This document shows positions 1-6,777 of a stretch of DNA of 11,752 bases, in pieces. The position numbers and the translations under genes were made by a program. Each line of letters starts with the position of its first letter. The stretch's first letter is position 1. The notes beneath the pieces are model-generated. The model had not been told where the DNA came from. It worked only from the letters and a program-made list of their open reading frames with translations, and ran no database searches. Origin of the DNA: DATDOO01 sp035293245 (GTDB lineage: Bacteria > Pseudomonadota > Gammaproteobacteria > Methylococcales > Methylococcaceae); assembly GCA_035293245.1 (NCBI GenBank), contig DATDOO010000386.1:1-11752 (forward strand), written 5' to 3'.

Positions 1-17
1 GGGCGACTTCTTCGCCC
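1..17 (-). terminator. Possible terminator hairpin downstream of the PEP-CTERM gene (truncated by window edge)
   Basis: GGGCGA (1-6) and TCGCCC (12-17) form a perfect 6-bp stem with a 5-base loop, 16 bases past the stop codon of the leftward gene. Any T-tract needed for an intrinsic terminator would lie beyond position 1 and cannot be seen. The hairpin is real as a sequence pattern; its role is a guess. Confidence 0.3.
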
Positions 18-32
18 GCCACGTTCGGCTCC

Positions 33-857
33 CTACGCCGCCTGCCGTTCCCGGCGACGGCCGATGATGCCCATGCCCGCCAGGGCGCTACCCAGCAGGT
101 AAACCGCCGCAGGCACCGGCACCGTGCTGACCGCGAGCTGCTGACCGGCAACGCCCGTGAGGGCATTGTTGGCCCCGCCGGCGGCGACGGTGTACCAGCC
201 GGGCGCCAGGTTCTGGAAAATCAACTGGGCAAAGCCCAGGCCCGTGCTTCCGCTGAGTGCCGAGAAATAAAGCCCGCTGTTGTCGACCTGGTTGACGCCC
301 GAACCGATCGTCTCGCCCCAATCGGTCACGCCGCTGCCGTAAGCGCCGCCCATGTTGACGTAGGCGAGGGTGGCCAGTGCGTTGCCGTTCAGCCCGTGCA
401 TCCAGTTCGTGCCCGCATCGCCCAACTGGCCCACCACGTTGGTGCTGTGCGGGTCTGTCGAGGAATTGCTGACGTCTCCGCTGCCGGTGCCGCCATCGAA
501 GGCTCCGTTGCTGGCCCACACCGTGAAGGCCAGATCCCGGTTGCCGGACGTAACGCTGTCGGTGATGTAGACCGTCTGGTTGGCGGCCGCGACCTGGAAG
601 GAGAGCCACCTGACGGCGTGGCCCCAGGCGGAAAAGTTCAGCGCGGAGTTGCCGGTCCATCCGGCCCGGCCGCCGGCGGTATCGGCCAGGCTCATGGCCG
701 AGGTGGATATGGTTTCGTTGGCGCTGAGAACGTTGTCGCCGCCCAGCCACGTGTTGCTGACCGTAACTGCGCCGGCCGCACTGGCCCCGCTGCTCGCCAC
801 CGCGAGCGCCGCGCCGGCAAGAAGCGATCTGACCGTGAACTTAAGCTTATTATTCAT
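33..857 (-). CDS. Secreted VPxPA/PEP-CTERM-type sorting-domain protein, function unknown
   Basis: The protein has 274 residues. I start it at the ATG at 857 because an AGGGGA ribosome site lies 6 bases upstream and a typical signal peptide follows (basic MNNKLKFTVR, hydrophobic core to about residue 24, cleavage after ASA near residue 27). The frame stays open further upstream to 1163, but that part has no signal-like or domain character. The C-terminus carries VPVPAA (residues 247-252), a hydrophobic helix (about 252-266) and a basic tail GRRRERQAA. This three-part tail is what exosortase/PEP-CTERM systems recognise and process for surface or matrix delivery. No exosortase gene is in view. 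The mature part is rich in Gly, Ser, Asn, Thr and Ala, has no cysteine and looks beta-rich. It contains two W-x-H motifs (W78-G-H80 and W152-M-H154). I do not recognise the family with certainty. Exported sorting-tail protein: confident. Role: unknown. Confidence 0.85.
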   Translation of the reverse strand: MNNKLKFTVRSLLAGAALAVASSGASAAGAVTVSNTWLGGDNVLSANETISTSAMSLADTAGGRAGWTGNSALNFSAWGHAVRWLSFQVAAANQTVYITDSVTSGNRDLAFTVWASNGAFDGGTGSGDVSNSSTDPHSTNVVGQLGDAGTNWMHGLNGNALATLAYVNMGGAYGSGVTDWGETIGSGVNQVDNSGLYFSALSGSTGLGFAQLIFQNLAPGWYTVAAGGANNALTGVAGQQLAVSTVPVPAAVYLLGSALAGMGIIGRRRERQAA

Positions 858-917
858 TAATGATTCCCCTGATAACGATTGCGCCCTGTTCGGCGTTTTG
901 CAAAGTTGATTGACGTA

Positions 918-966
918 GGACCGCTGTCCGAACGGATCGAGAAGAGCCGGGAAGGACAGCGGGTCC
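918..966. repeat. Imperfect 12-bp inverted repeat upstream of the PEP-CTERM gene
   Basis: GGACCGCTGTCC (918-929) pairs with GGACAGCGGGTCC (954-966) as 12 base pairs with one bulged G, around a 24-base spacer. It lies about 60-110 bases upstream of the start codon at 857. It could therefore be an operator for a dimeric regulator or a hairpin in the leader of the leftward transcript. No T-tract follows on either strand, so a terminator is unlikely. Confidence 0.5.
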
Positions 967-1312
967 CCAAAGCAAATCCGGTCCTGCCAAGCCAGGTGTC
1001 CGGCATCCGCATGCCCGGAGGCGCAGCCCGGCTGTCTGGGGCAGACCCGTGGCTTTCCGGCCCCGTCTTGCGGCGGGTGTGGCGATTGATCTGCCGCAAC
1101 GCACAGCGACCGGAGAATCGGAACGAGTGCCCGATTGGCCCATCGCTCGGGTTTGGCAGTCACCGGCTATAGGGCAATGTGTGTGCCAATGTCCCGCGAT
1201 CGGGGTATAGCCCGTGAATGCCGCGCTTTAGCCGGGGTTTTCCCGTGCGGCCGGAACGCCACACCGGCGAAGTCGCCCCCAAGGATCAGGGGAAATGACG
1301 CAGCGATCCGGC

Positions 1313-1348
1313 AAATCCCGCGATGGAAGTTGCGCCATCGCGGGATTT
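1313..1348. repeat. Perfect 14-bp inverted repeat with AAA/TTT ends upstream of PBP1B
   Basis: AAATCCCGCGATGG (1313-1326) and CCATCGCGGGATTT (1335-1348) are exact reverse complements separated by the 8-base loop AAGTTGCG. The stem is GC-rich in the middle and framed by AAA and TTT, so on either strand it resembles a short bidirectional intrinsic terminator. It ends about 26 bases before the proposed -35 box of the PBP1B gene. Other readings are a REP-like element or an operator. The structure is certain; the function is not. Confidence 0.6.
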
Positions 1349-1373
1349 CAAGGGGCGGCGCACAAACTACCGG

Positions 1374-1404
1374 TTGAATGCGGGGCAAGGAGTCGGTGCA
1401 TAAT
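1374..1404 (+). promoter_or_regulatory. Candidate sigma70-type promoter for PBP1B
   Basis: TTGAAT (1374-1379) and CATAAT (1399-1404) match four and five of six consensus bases with a 19-base spacer, slightly longer than the usual 17. Transcription would start near 1411, giving a leader of about 30 bases before the ATG at 1443. Confidence 0.4.
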
Positions 1405-1442
1405 AGCGTTCCCGAATTCCCACACATTCCCCAACTTCCTCG

Positions 1443-3782
1443 ATGCCCCCATCCTCCGCCCGCTCGGGCGTTCGCGACGCCTTGAGCGGCTGGCTGCGCC
1501 GTTTGTCCCTCGTCCTGGCCAGCATGTCGCTGCTGGCGTTTGCCGTCTGGCTCGGCTATCTCGACTACACCGTACGGCGGCAGTTCGAGGGGCAGCGCTG
1601 GGAGTTGCCTTCCCATGTTTACGCCCGTCCGGTGGAGTTGTACGCCGGTGCGTCCCTGACCGGACCACGCCTGCTCAGTGCGCTGGAGGAACTGCAATAC
1701 CGTCCCGACCCCAGCCTGTCCACGCCGGCCACTTACGCCAAGAAGGGCGAGGATTTCCTGGTGCGCAGCCGGCCGTTCCATTTCTGGGACAAGAACGAAC
1801 CGAGCCGGCGGATGAAAATCACCCTGTCCGGTGGCGCCGTGACCGGACTGTACGACCTGACCAGCGGCAATGCCCTGGCCATCGCCCGCCTGGACCCGAT
1901 CCACATCGGCAGCTTCTATCCCAGCCGCAAGGAAGACCGCATCCTCATCAAGCTGGCCGACGCACCGCCCCTGCTCGTCAAGGGTTTGCTGGCCATGGAG
2001 GACCGGGACTTCTACGAGCACCACGGCGTGTCCCCCAAGGCCATCGCCCGGGCCATGTGGGCCAACCTCAAGGCGATGAGTTTCGTGCAGGGCGGCAGCA
2101 CCATCACCCAGCAGTTGGTGAAGAACTTCTACCTGGATTCGCGCCGCACCTTGCTGCGCAAGATCAGCGAGGCCTTTATGGCCCTGATCGTGGACGCCCA
2201 CTATCCCAAGGACGAGATTCTCGAAGCCTATCTCAACGAAATCTATCTCGGCCAGGACGGCGCACGCGCCATTCACGGCTTCGGCCTGGCGTCGGAGTTT
2301 TATTTCAGCCGCAATCTGGCGGAACTCAGGCTGCAACACGTGGCCATGCTGGTCGCGCTGGTGCGCGGCCCCGGCTATTACGATCCCCGCCAGAAACCGG
2401 AACGCGCCCTGGAGCACCGCAACCTGGTGCTGGACACCATGGCCGCCACCGGCGTGGTGAGCGCGGCGGAGGCAGCCGCAGCGAAGAAGCAGCCCCTGAA
2501 CGTGGTCAAGGCCAGCCACCACGCCGTGGCGCGCTATCCGGCGTTTCTCGACCTGGTGCGCCGCCAGTTGCGCGAGGAGTACAAGGACGAGGATCTGGCT
2601 TCCGCGGGCCTGCGCATTTTCACCACCCTGGATCTGGAAGCCCAGCAGCACCTGGACGCCGCCATCGCCGAAACCGTGCCGAAGCTGGAGCGCCAGCACC
2701 GCCTGGAAAACCTGGAGACCGCGGCGATCGTCACCCAGCGCGCCAACGGCGAAGTGGTGGCCCTGGCCGGCGGGCGCGACCCGGCCGAAGCGGGCTTCAA
2801 CCGCGCCCTGGACGCGGTGCGGCCCATAGGCTCCCTGATCAAGCCGGTCGTGTACCTCACCGCACTGACCCAACCCCACAAGTACACGGCTACCAGCCTG
2901 CTCAGCGACACGGCGATCCGCCTGAAGAACGAAGGCGGCGGCGTCTGGACGCCGAAAAATTACGACAACAAGGAGCACGGCATCGTTCCGCTGCACGTCG
3001 CCCTGGCCGAATCCTACAACCTGGCCACGGTGCGCCTCGGTCTGGACGTGGGCGTGCCGCAGGTGGTCAAGACCCTGCACCAGCTCGGCGTCAACCGCCG
3101 CGTGGACCCGTTTCCTTCCTTCCTGCTCGGCGCGGGGGAGCTGAGCGTGATGGACGTGGCGCAGATGTACCAGACCCTGGCCGGGGAGGGCTTCGTCATG
3201 CCCTTGCGCTCTATCCTCGGGGTGCTGTCCGGCGAGGGCACGGCCTTGCAGCGCTACGCCCTGACCGTGCACCAGGGCGTGGACAGCGGCCCGGTGCATG
3301 TGGTCGACACGCTGCTGCAGGAAGTGGTGCGGGCCGGCACCGCCGAGTCCCTGAACAACGTGCTGCCCCATTACTTCAACGCGGCGGGCAAGACCGGCTC
3401 CACCAACGACTTGCGCGATAGCTGGTTCGCGGGGTTCACCGGCGATTATGCGGGGGTGGTGTGGGTGGGGCGCGACGACAATCAGCCCACCAAACTGAGC
3501 GGTGCGCGCGGCGCGCTGCCCATCTGGGCGAACGCGTTCAAGCGCATCAGCCGCGAACCGCTGGACCTCCTGCCGCCGGACGGGGTGGACGTGCTGTGGG
3601 TCGATCCTTCCAACGGCCTGCTGGCGAGCGAAGCCTGTCCCGGCGCGCGGCAGTACCCCTACGTCGCCGGTTCCGCCCCGAGCACCTGGTCCGCCTGTTC
3701 CGGCGAGGCGCTGGCCCCGGCGAATCCCTGGGCGCCGCCGCCACAGAATCCGGTCAACGAGTTTTTCCGCGAACTGTTCTGA
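1443..3782 (+). CDS. mrcB: Penicillin-binding protein 1B, bifunctional peptidoglycan glycosyltransferase/transpeptidase
   Basis: This inner-membrane enzyme polymerises lipid II into glycan strands and cross-links the peptides. The 779 residues show, in order: a short cytoplasmic tail; one membrane anchor (about 20-40); a UB2H-like region (about 55-150), where PBP1B proteins typically bind an outer-membrane activator; a GT51 glycosyltransferase with E186 in MEDRDFYEHHG, GGSTITQQ (217-224) and E266 in YLNEIYLG; and a transpeptidase with S464-L-I-K467 (nucleophile Ser464), S524-Y-N526 and K650-T-G652. All catalytic motifs are intact. Length is a little below E. coli PBP1B (about 840), mostly through a shorter cytoplasmic tail. 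The start is forced: two in-frame stops lie at 1401-1406, no other usual start codon lies between, and no clear Shine-Dalgarno precedes the ATG. The gene stands alone, converging on the HD-GYP gene with 24 bases between stop codons. C732 and C752 could pair in the periplasmic C-terminal extension. Confidence 0.97.
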   Translation: MPPSSARSGVRDALSGWLRRLSLVLASMSLLAFAVWLGYLDYTVRRQFEGQRWELPSHVYARPVELYAGASLTGPRLLSALEELQYRPDPSLSTPATYAKKGEDFLVRSRPFHFWDKNEPSRRMKITLSGGAVTGLYDLTSGNALAIARLDPIHIGSFYPSRKEDRILIKLADAPPLLVKGLLAMEDRDFYEHHGVSPKAIARAMWANLKAMSFVQGGSTITQQLVKNFYLDSRRTLLRKISEAFMALIVDAHYPKDEILEAYLNEIYLGQDGARAIHGFGLASEFYFSRNLAELRLQHVAMLVALVRGPGYYDPRQKPERALEHRNLVLDTMAATGVVSAAEAAAAKKQPLNVVKASHHAVARYPAFLDLVRRQLREEYKDEDLASAGLRIFTTLDLEAQQHLDAAIAETVPKLERQHRLENLETAAIVTQRANGEVVALAGGRDPAEAGFNRALDAVRPIGSLIKPVVYLTALTQPHKYTATSLLSDTAIRLKNEGGGVWTPKNYDNKEHGIVPLHVALAESYNLATVRLGLDVGVPQVVKTLHQLGVNRRVDPFPSFLLGAGELSVMDVAQMYQTLAGEGFVMPLRSILGVLSGEGTALQRYALTVHQGVDSGPVHVVDTLLQEVVRAGTAESLNNVLPHYFNAAGKTGSTNDLRDSWFAGFTGDYAGVVWVGRDDNQPTKLSGARGALPIWANAFKRISREPLDLLPPDGVDVLWVDPSNGLLASEACPGARQYPYVAGSAPSTWSACSGEALAPANPWAPPPQNPVNEFFRELF

Positions 3783-3798
3783 AAAACGGCAGCCGCCG
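3782..3798 (-). terminator. Weak candidate terminator for the leftward mla/HD-GYP operon
   Basis: On the minus strand, CGGC-GGCT-GCCG (3798-3787) forms a 4-bp all-GC stem with a 4-base loop, followed at once by TTTTT (3786-3782). It starts 8 bases after the HD-GYP stop codon, where an operon terminator would be expected. The stem is short, so efficiency is doubtful. I see no separate terminator for the converging PBP1B gene. Confidence 0.35.
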
Positions 3799-3806
3799 CG
3801 GGGACG

Positions 3807-4415
3807 CTAGACTCCCGCGTGTTTGAACGGGCTGGCTTCGATCATGCGGGCAAAGGTGCGCAGGAGTTCGGGGTCGTGCTTCGTCCCGGCCTCCCCGTGC
3901 AGAATCGCCATGACTTCCGCGTGCTCCTTCGCGTGGTGGTAGGCGCGGGTCACGGCCATGGCATCGTAGCTGTCGACGATGGAGACAATGCGGGAGGCGA
4001 TGGGAATCGCTTCGCCGGCGAGACCGTCCGGGTAGCCGTGGCCGTCGAAATATTCGTGGTGATGGCGGATGACCCGGGCGGCTTCAGGCGCACCGTCGAT
4101 TTCCGTCGACAGGATGATTTGTTCCCCGATTTCGGCGTGTTGCCGCATGACTTGCCACTCGGCCCCGTCGAAGGGGGCGGGCTTCAGGAGGATGCGGTCC
4201 GGGATGCCGATTTTGCCGATGTCGTGGAAGGACGCGCCGATCTTGAGAATGCCCAGTTCCGCTCCGGCCAGCCCGCAATGTTCCCCGAGCGCCATGGCCA
4301 GGCCGAATACGCGTTCGGAATGGAGCCGTGTCATGGGATCGCGGAAGCCCAGCGCCACCGAGAGCGCCCTGGTGTACCGGTATAAGGCGTCGTAAATGCG
4401 GTTTGCGGACTGCAT
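3807..4415 (-). CDS. Stand-alone HD-GYP domain protein, probable cyclic-di-GMP phosphodiesterase
   Basis: HD-GYP proteins hydrolyse the second messenger cyclic-di-GMP to pGpG or GMP in the cytoplasm using a di- or tri-iron centre. From the ATG at 4415 (202 residues) the metal-binding motif H64-D65 (HDIGK), the HHEYFDGHGYP signature (about 119-129) and the downstream IVSIVDSYDAM helix are intact, so activity is expected. The chain is essentially the bare domain, with no receiver, PAS, GAF or membrane segment, so any sensory input must come from a partner. A TTG at 4433 would add six residues and begin 3 bases after the upstream stop; neither start has a good ribosome site. It is the last gene of the leftward lipid-transport operon, following the lipoprotein gene by 21 bases (3 if TTG is used), so cotranscription is likely. 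Catalytic competence is inferred from motifs only. Confidence 0.92.
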   Translation of the reverse strand: MQSANRIYDALYRYTRALSVALGFRDPMTRLHSERVFGLAMALGEHCGLAGAELGILKIGASFHDIGKIGIPDRILLKPAPFDGAEWQVMRQHAEIGEQIILSTEIDGAPEAARVIRHHHEYFDGHGYPDGLAGEAIPIASRIVSIVDSYDAMAVTRAYHHAKEHAEVMAILHGEAGTKHDPELLRTFARMIEASPFKHAGV

Positions 4416-4436
4416 GGCGAAGCGTTTGCGCAACGG

Positions 4437-5048
4437 TCAAGGCAGTAACGGCCGCAACGACGCCGCGATTTCCCGGCTGAAGGCGGCCAGCGCCTGGCTC
4501 TGCGCCGCGACGATGCCGGCGGAGCTTGATGCGTCGGCCGGCAGCCGCTGGCGGGACTGCTTCAGCAACTCGGTCTTGCCGCCACGTGTCGCGACCCATT
4601 GTGCGTCCAGCAGACTGTTGCCGTCCTGGGCGACATGGAATACGTCCACGCTGATTTCGACCTGCACGGCCACATCGAGCGACCGCCGCCAGGGGTAGAT
4701 CACCACTTCAACCTCCGGAAGCAGGCGGCGCAGGTTTTCCGCGAGCACGCGGGTGAAATTATCCTCCAGGGGCTCCGACCAGCGGCGGAATTCGTCGAGG
4801 CGAATCTGTCCCTGGCCCACGGCGAGCGCGATCTGCGGCCGGTTGAGATAGCCGGGAAGCTTCACCGGGCCCACGCCGACGACGGGGCGGGACCGGTTTT
4901 CCGCGCCGCCGGGCTCGGCTGCGGCCGATCCGGCGGAAAGGGGTTCGAGCAGGTAAAAGTTCGCCTGTTCCGTGCTCCGGAGACAGCCGGCGCTGGACAG
5001 GAGCAACAGGCCCATCGGGACGGCCAGGAGTGGGCGGTGGTTCCTCAT
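4437..5048 (-). CDS. pqiC: PqiC-type ABC-transport auxiliary lipoprotein (DUF330/ABC_trans_aux family)
   Basis: This is a predicted outer-membrane lipoprotein partner of an MCE transporter. The 203-residue chain from the ATG at 5048 begins with a lipoprotein signal: MRNHRP, a hydrophobic stretch, then lipobox SAGC with the lipidated Cys at 22. A ribosome site AAGGAA lies upstream, and the start is 4 bases past the stop of the MCE gene. The frame is open further upstream, but that part overlaps the MCE gene and is not signal-like. The mature part resembles the PqiC/YmbA family: FYLLEPL just after the Cys, GVGPVKLPGYLNRPQIA (about 57-73) and a region with RWSEPLEDNFTRVLAENL (about 87-104). In E. 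coli, PqiC joins the periplasmic MCE needle PqiB to the outer membrane, and a similar role is likely here. Residues after the Cys (LRST) include no Asp at position 2, which fits outer-membrane sorting. Confidence 0.88.
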   Translation of the reverse strand: MRNHRPLLAVPMGLLLLSSAGCLRSTEQANFYLLEPLSAGSAAAEPGGAENRSRPVVGVGPVKLPGYLNRPQIALAVGQGQIRLDEFRRWSEPLEDNFTRVLAENLRRLLPEVEVVIYPWRRSLDVAVQVEISVDVFHVAQDGNSLLDAQWVATRGGKTELLKQSRQRLPADASSSAGIVAAQSQALAAFSREIAASLRPLLP

Positions 5049-5052
5049 CGGC

Positions 5053-6024
5053 TTATTCCTTCGGATTGGTTTTGCCGACCAGCACGGCATTCGGGTCGCG
5101 TTGCAGGTAATCCGCGAGCACGGTGATCGAGCGGGCGGCCCGCGCAAGTTCTTCCAGCGCGCGTTCCACGGAAGCCTGGAGCGGCTTGTCGTTGACCGAG
5201 GCCAGGGCGGTCCTCGCTTCCTCCATGGCGCCGGCCGTGGCGTTCAGCGCCGGTCCCAACTGGCTGTTCGCGTTGCGCATCAACAGATTGGCTTCCTTGA
5301 GCGTTTCGTCCAGGCTGGCCGTCAGGCGCGTGGTTTGGGCGTTCAGGTTCAGTACCAGTTCGTCCAGATCCTTGGCCGACTTGTTCAGACTGGTGGGGAG
5401 TTCCTGGGAATCCTGGGACGCGAGTATTTGTTCGATGTGCTGGAGCGTTTTCAGCGTCGCCTGGGCTACCTCCTGGACCGGCAGCTTGCGGATCTCGCCC
5501 AGCGCTTCGCCCACGGTATTGGATATTTCTTCCTTGCTGGAGGGAATGGAAGGGATTTCCGGATAAGGGTGGTAAGCCATATTCTCGCCCAGGAAACGGG
5601 GACGTTTCGCCGGGTGGAAATCCAGTTCGATGTACAACTGGCCGGTCACCAGGCTTTGCAGGTTGAGCTGGGCGCGCAGGCCCAGTCGCGCCAGTTCCTC
5701 GGCGCTGCGATGGATGGTTTTCAGCGGCTGTCCTTCGAAATCCAGTATCGTGCTGGGGTCCAGCTCGATGATCACGGGCGTCACGACGCGCGCGCCGTGC
5801 TGATCCGACATGACGACGACATTCACTACCTTGCCCACGTTCGCCCCGCGCAGCTTGACGGGGGCGCCCACGTTCAGCCCGTTGACCGACTCGTCGAAAT
5901 AAACGATGTAGTGGGGCAGATGCTTGAAGGCGCCCTGGCTGAAGATCAGAATCCCGCCGATCAGCAGCGCCAGGGCGCCGAGGAAGAAAGCGCCCACCAG
6001 GGCGGGGTTGGTCTTGCCGCTCAT
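5053..6024 (-). CDS. mlaD: MlaD-like MCE-domain substrate-binding protein of a lipid ABC transporter
   Basis: The 323-residue protein is anchored in the inner membrane by one N-terminal helix (about 8-29). A single MCE domain follows (about 38-135; recognisable VNGLNVGAPVKLRGANVGKV and LVTGQLYIEL). MCE proteins form hexameric rings with a hydrophobic pore for lipids. After the ring comes a long, largely helical tail (about 165-310) with many Leu, Ala, Asn and Gln, ending in LADYLQRDPNAVLVGK, a C-terminal pattern common in PqiB-type MCE proteins. The tail is much longer than in E. coli MlaD (about 183 residues in total), suggesting a helical tube above the ring. I start at the ATG at 6024: a strong GGAGGG site precedes it, and the ATGA overlaps the ATPase stop. 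The frame also runs open into the ATPase gene up to 6498, but that part is a shadow. Confidence 0.93.
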   Translation of the reverse strand: MSGKTNPALVGAFFLGALALLIGGILIFSQGAFKHLPHYIVYFDESVNGLNVGAPVKLRGANVGKVVNVVVMSDQHGARVVTPVIIELDPSTILDFEGQPLKTIHRSAEELARLGLRAQLNLQSLVTGQLYIELDFHPAKRPRFLGENMAYHPYPEIPSIPSSKEEISNTVGEALGEIRKLPVQEVAQATLKTLQHIEQILASQDSQELPTSLNKSAKDLDELVLNLNAQTTRLTASLDETLKEANLLMRNANSQLGPALNATAGAMEEARTALASVNDKPLQASVERALEELARAARSITVLADYLQRDPNAVLVGKTNPKE

Positions 6025-6776
6025 CGTCCCTCCGCGCCGCGGGTCAGGAAGTTGCGGACTTTGGCGTCCCGGCTGCAGGACAGGAGCTCCTTGGGGTTGC
6101 CTTGGGCGATCATGGTTTTGGTGTCGGGGTCGAGAAAGACGGAATTGTTGCCGATAGCGAAGATGCTGGCCAGTTCGTGGGTCACGATGACCACGGTGCT
6201 GCCCAGGCTGTCTCTCAGGTGCAGGATCAGGTCGTCCAGCAGCTTGGCGCTGACCGGGTCGAGGCCGGCGGAGGGTTCGTCGAAAAACAGGATTTCCGGG
6301 TCCAGCGCCATGGCCCGCGCCAGACCGGCGCGCTTTTGCATGCCGCCGCTGATTTGGGAGGGATAATAACCCTCGAATCCCGCCAGTCCCACCAGCGCCA
6401 GCTTGAGGGAAGCCATCTCCCGGATTTCCGCAGGCGACAGGTCGGTGTATTCCTGCAGCACCAGCGCCACGTTTTCCGCCAGCGTCATGGAACTCCACAG
6501 GCCGCCGCTCTGGTAGAGGACGCCGACCTTGCGCAGGATGGCCGCCTGCTCCCGGGCGCTGGCCTCCCAGAAACTCGTTTCCCCGTAAAACACCTTGCCC
6601 CTGGCCGGCTGCTGCAGGCCGATGAGGTGGCGGAGCAGGGTGCTCTTGCCGCAGCCCGAACCGCCCATGATGATGAAGATGTCGCCGCGCTCCACGGTGA
6701 AACTCAAATCCTTCTGGATGACGAAATCGCCGTAGGCCATCGTCAGTCCGGATACGCGGATGGGGGGCGTCGCCAT
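6021..6776 (-). CDS. mlaF: MlaF-type ABC transporter ATP-binding protein
   Basis: This cytoplasmic ATPase powers the MlaE-type permease. The 251 residues contain Walker A GGSGCGKST (38-46), Q-loop Q89 in LYQSGGLWSSMTLAENV, the signature ISGGMQKRAGLARA (142-155), Walker B ILFFDEP (162-168) and the switch H200 in VTHE. The signature ISGGM with following KRAGLARA is typical of the Mla/Ttg2A subfamily rather than of nutrient importers. The start at 6776 lies 1 base after the permease stop, and the end overlaps the MCE gene by four bases (ATGA), so translation is probably coupled. No strong Shine-Dalgarno precedes it, in keeping with coupling. Length is normal for the family (E. coli MlaF is about 269). 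Confidence 0.95.
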   Translation of the reverse strand: MATPPIRVSGLTMAYGDFVIQKDLSFTVERGDIFIIMGGSGCGKSTLLRHLIGLQQPARGKVFYGETSFWEASAREQAAILRKVGVLYQSGGLWSSMTLAENVALVLQEYTDLSPAEIREMASLKLALVGLAGFEGYYPSQISGGMQKRAGLARAMALDPEILFFDEPSAGLDPVSAKLLDDLILHLRDSLGSTVVIVTHELASIFAIGNNSVFLDPDTKTMIAQGNPKELLSCSRDAKVRNFLTRGAEGR

Positions 6777-6777
6777 T

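Larger units (their letters stand above)
858..1442. other. 585-base divergent intergenic region without a convincing gene
   Basis: The region lies between the divergent PEP-CTERM and PBP1B genes. Several short frames are open here (for example 879-1172 plus and 850-1143 minus), but none has a ribosome site, signal, domain or sensible composition, and they overlap each other on both strands. It holds two long inverted repeats (918-966 and 1313-1348), smaller hairpins such as GTCTG-GGG-CAGAC at 1034-1046, and a candidate promoter near 1374-1404. I saw no tRNA and no cyclic-di-GMP (GEMM) riboswitch core. A small RNA cannot be excluded. Confidence 0.6.

Noticed and set aside
1060..1120. Possible cyclic-di-GMP riboswitch, suggested by a GCACAG string near 1100
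   Set aside because: The conserved GEMM core around that string is not present.
858..1163. N-terminal extension of the PEP-CTERM gene to 1163
   Set aside because: The extension has no homology-like pattern, and the internal ATG at 857 has both a ribosome site and a signal peptide directly after it.
1167..3371. 734-codon open frame on the minus strand opposite PBP1B (and a 708-codon frame at 1295-3421 plus)
   Set aside because: Both lie across the clearly real PBP1B gene. Their translations are rich in His, Gln, Arg and Gly with no domain, as expected of out-of-frame readings of GC-rich DNA.
4972..6366. 464-codon plus-strand frame opposite the lipoprotein, MCE and ATPase genes
   Set aside because: It is antisense to three well-supported genes, with no ribosome site or recognisable motif.
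6025..6498. 158-codon upstream extension of the MCE gene
   Set aside because: It overlaps the ATPase gene in another frame. The ATG at 6024 has a strong ribosome site and a membrane helix follows.
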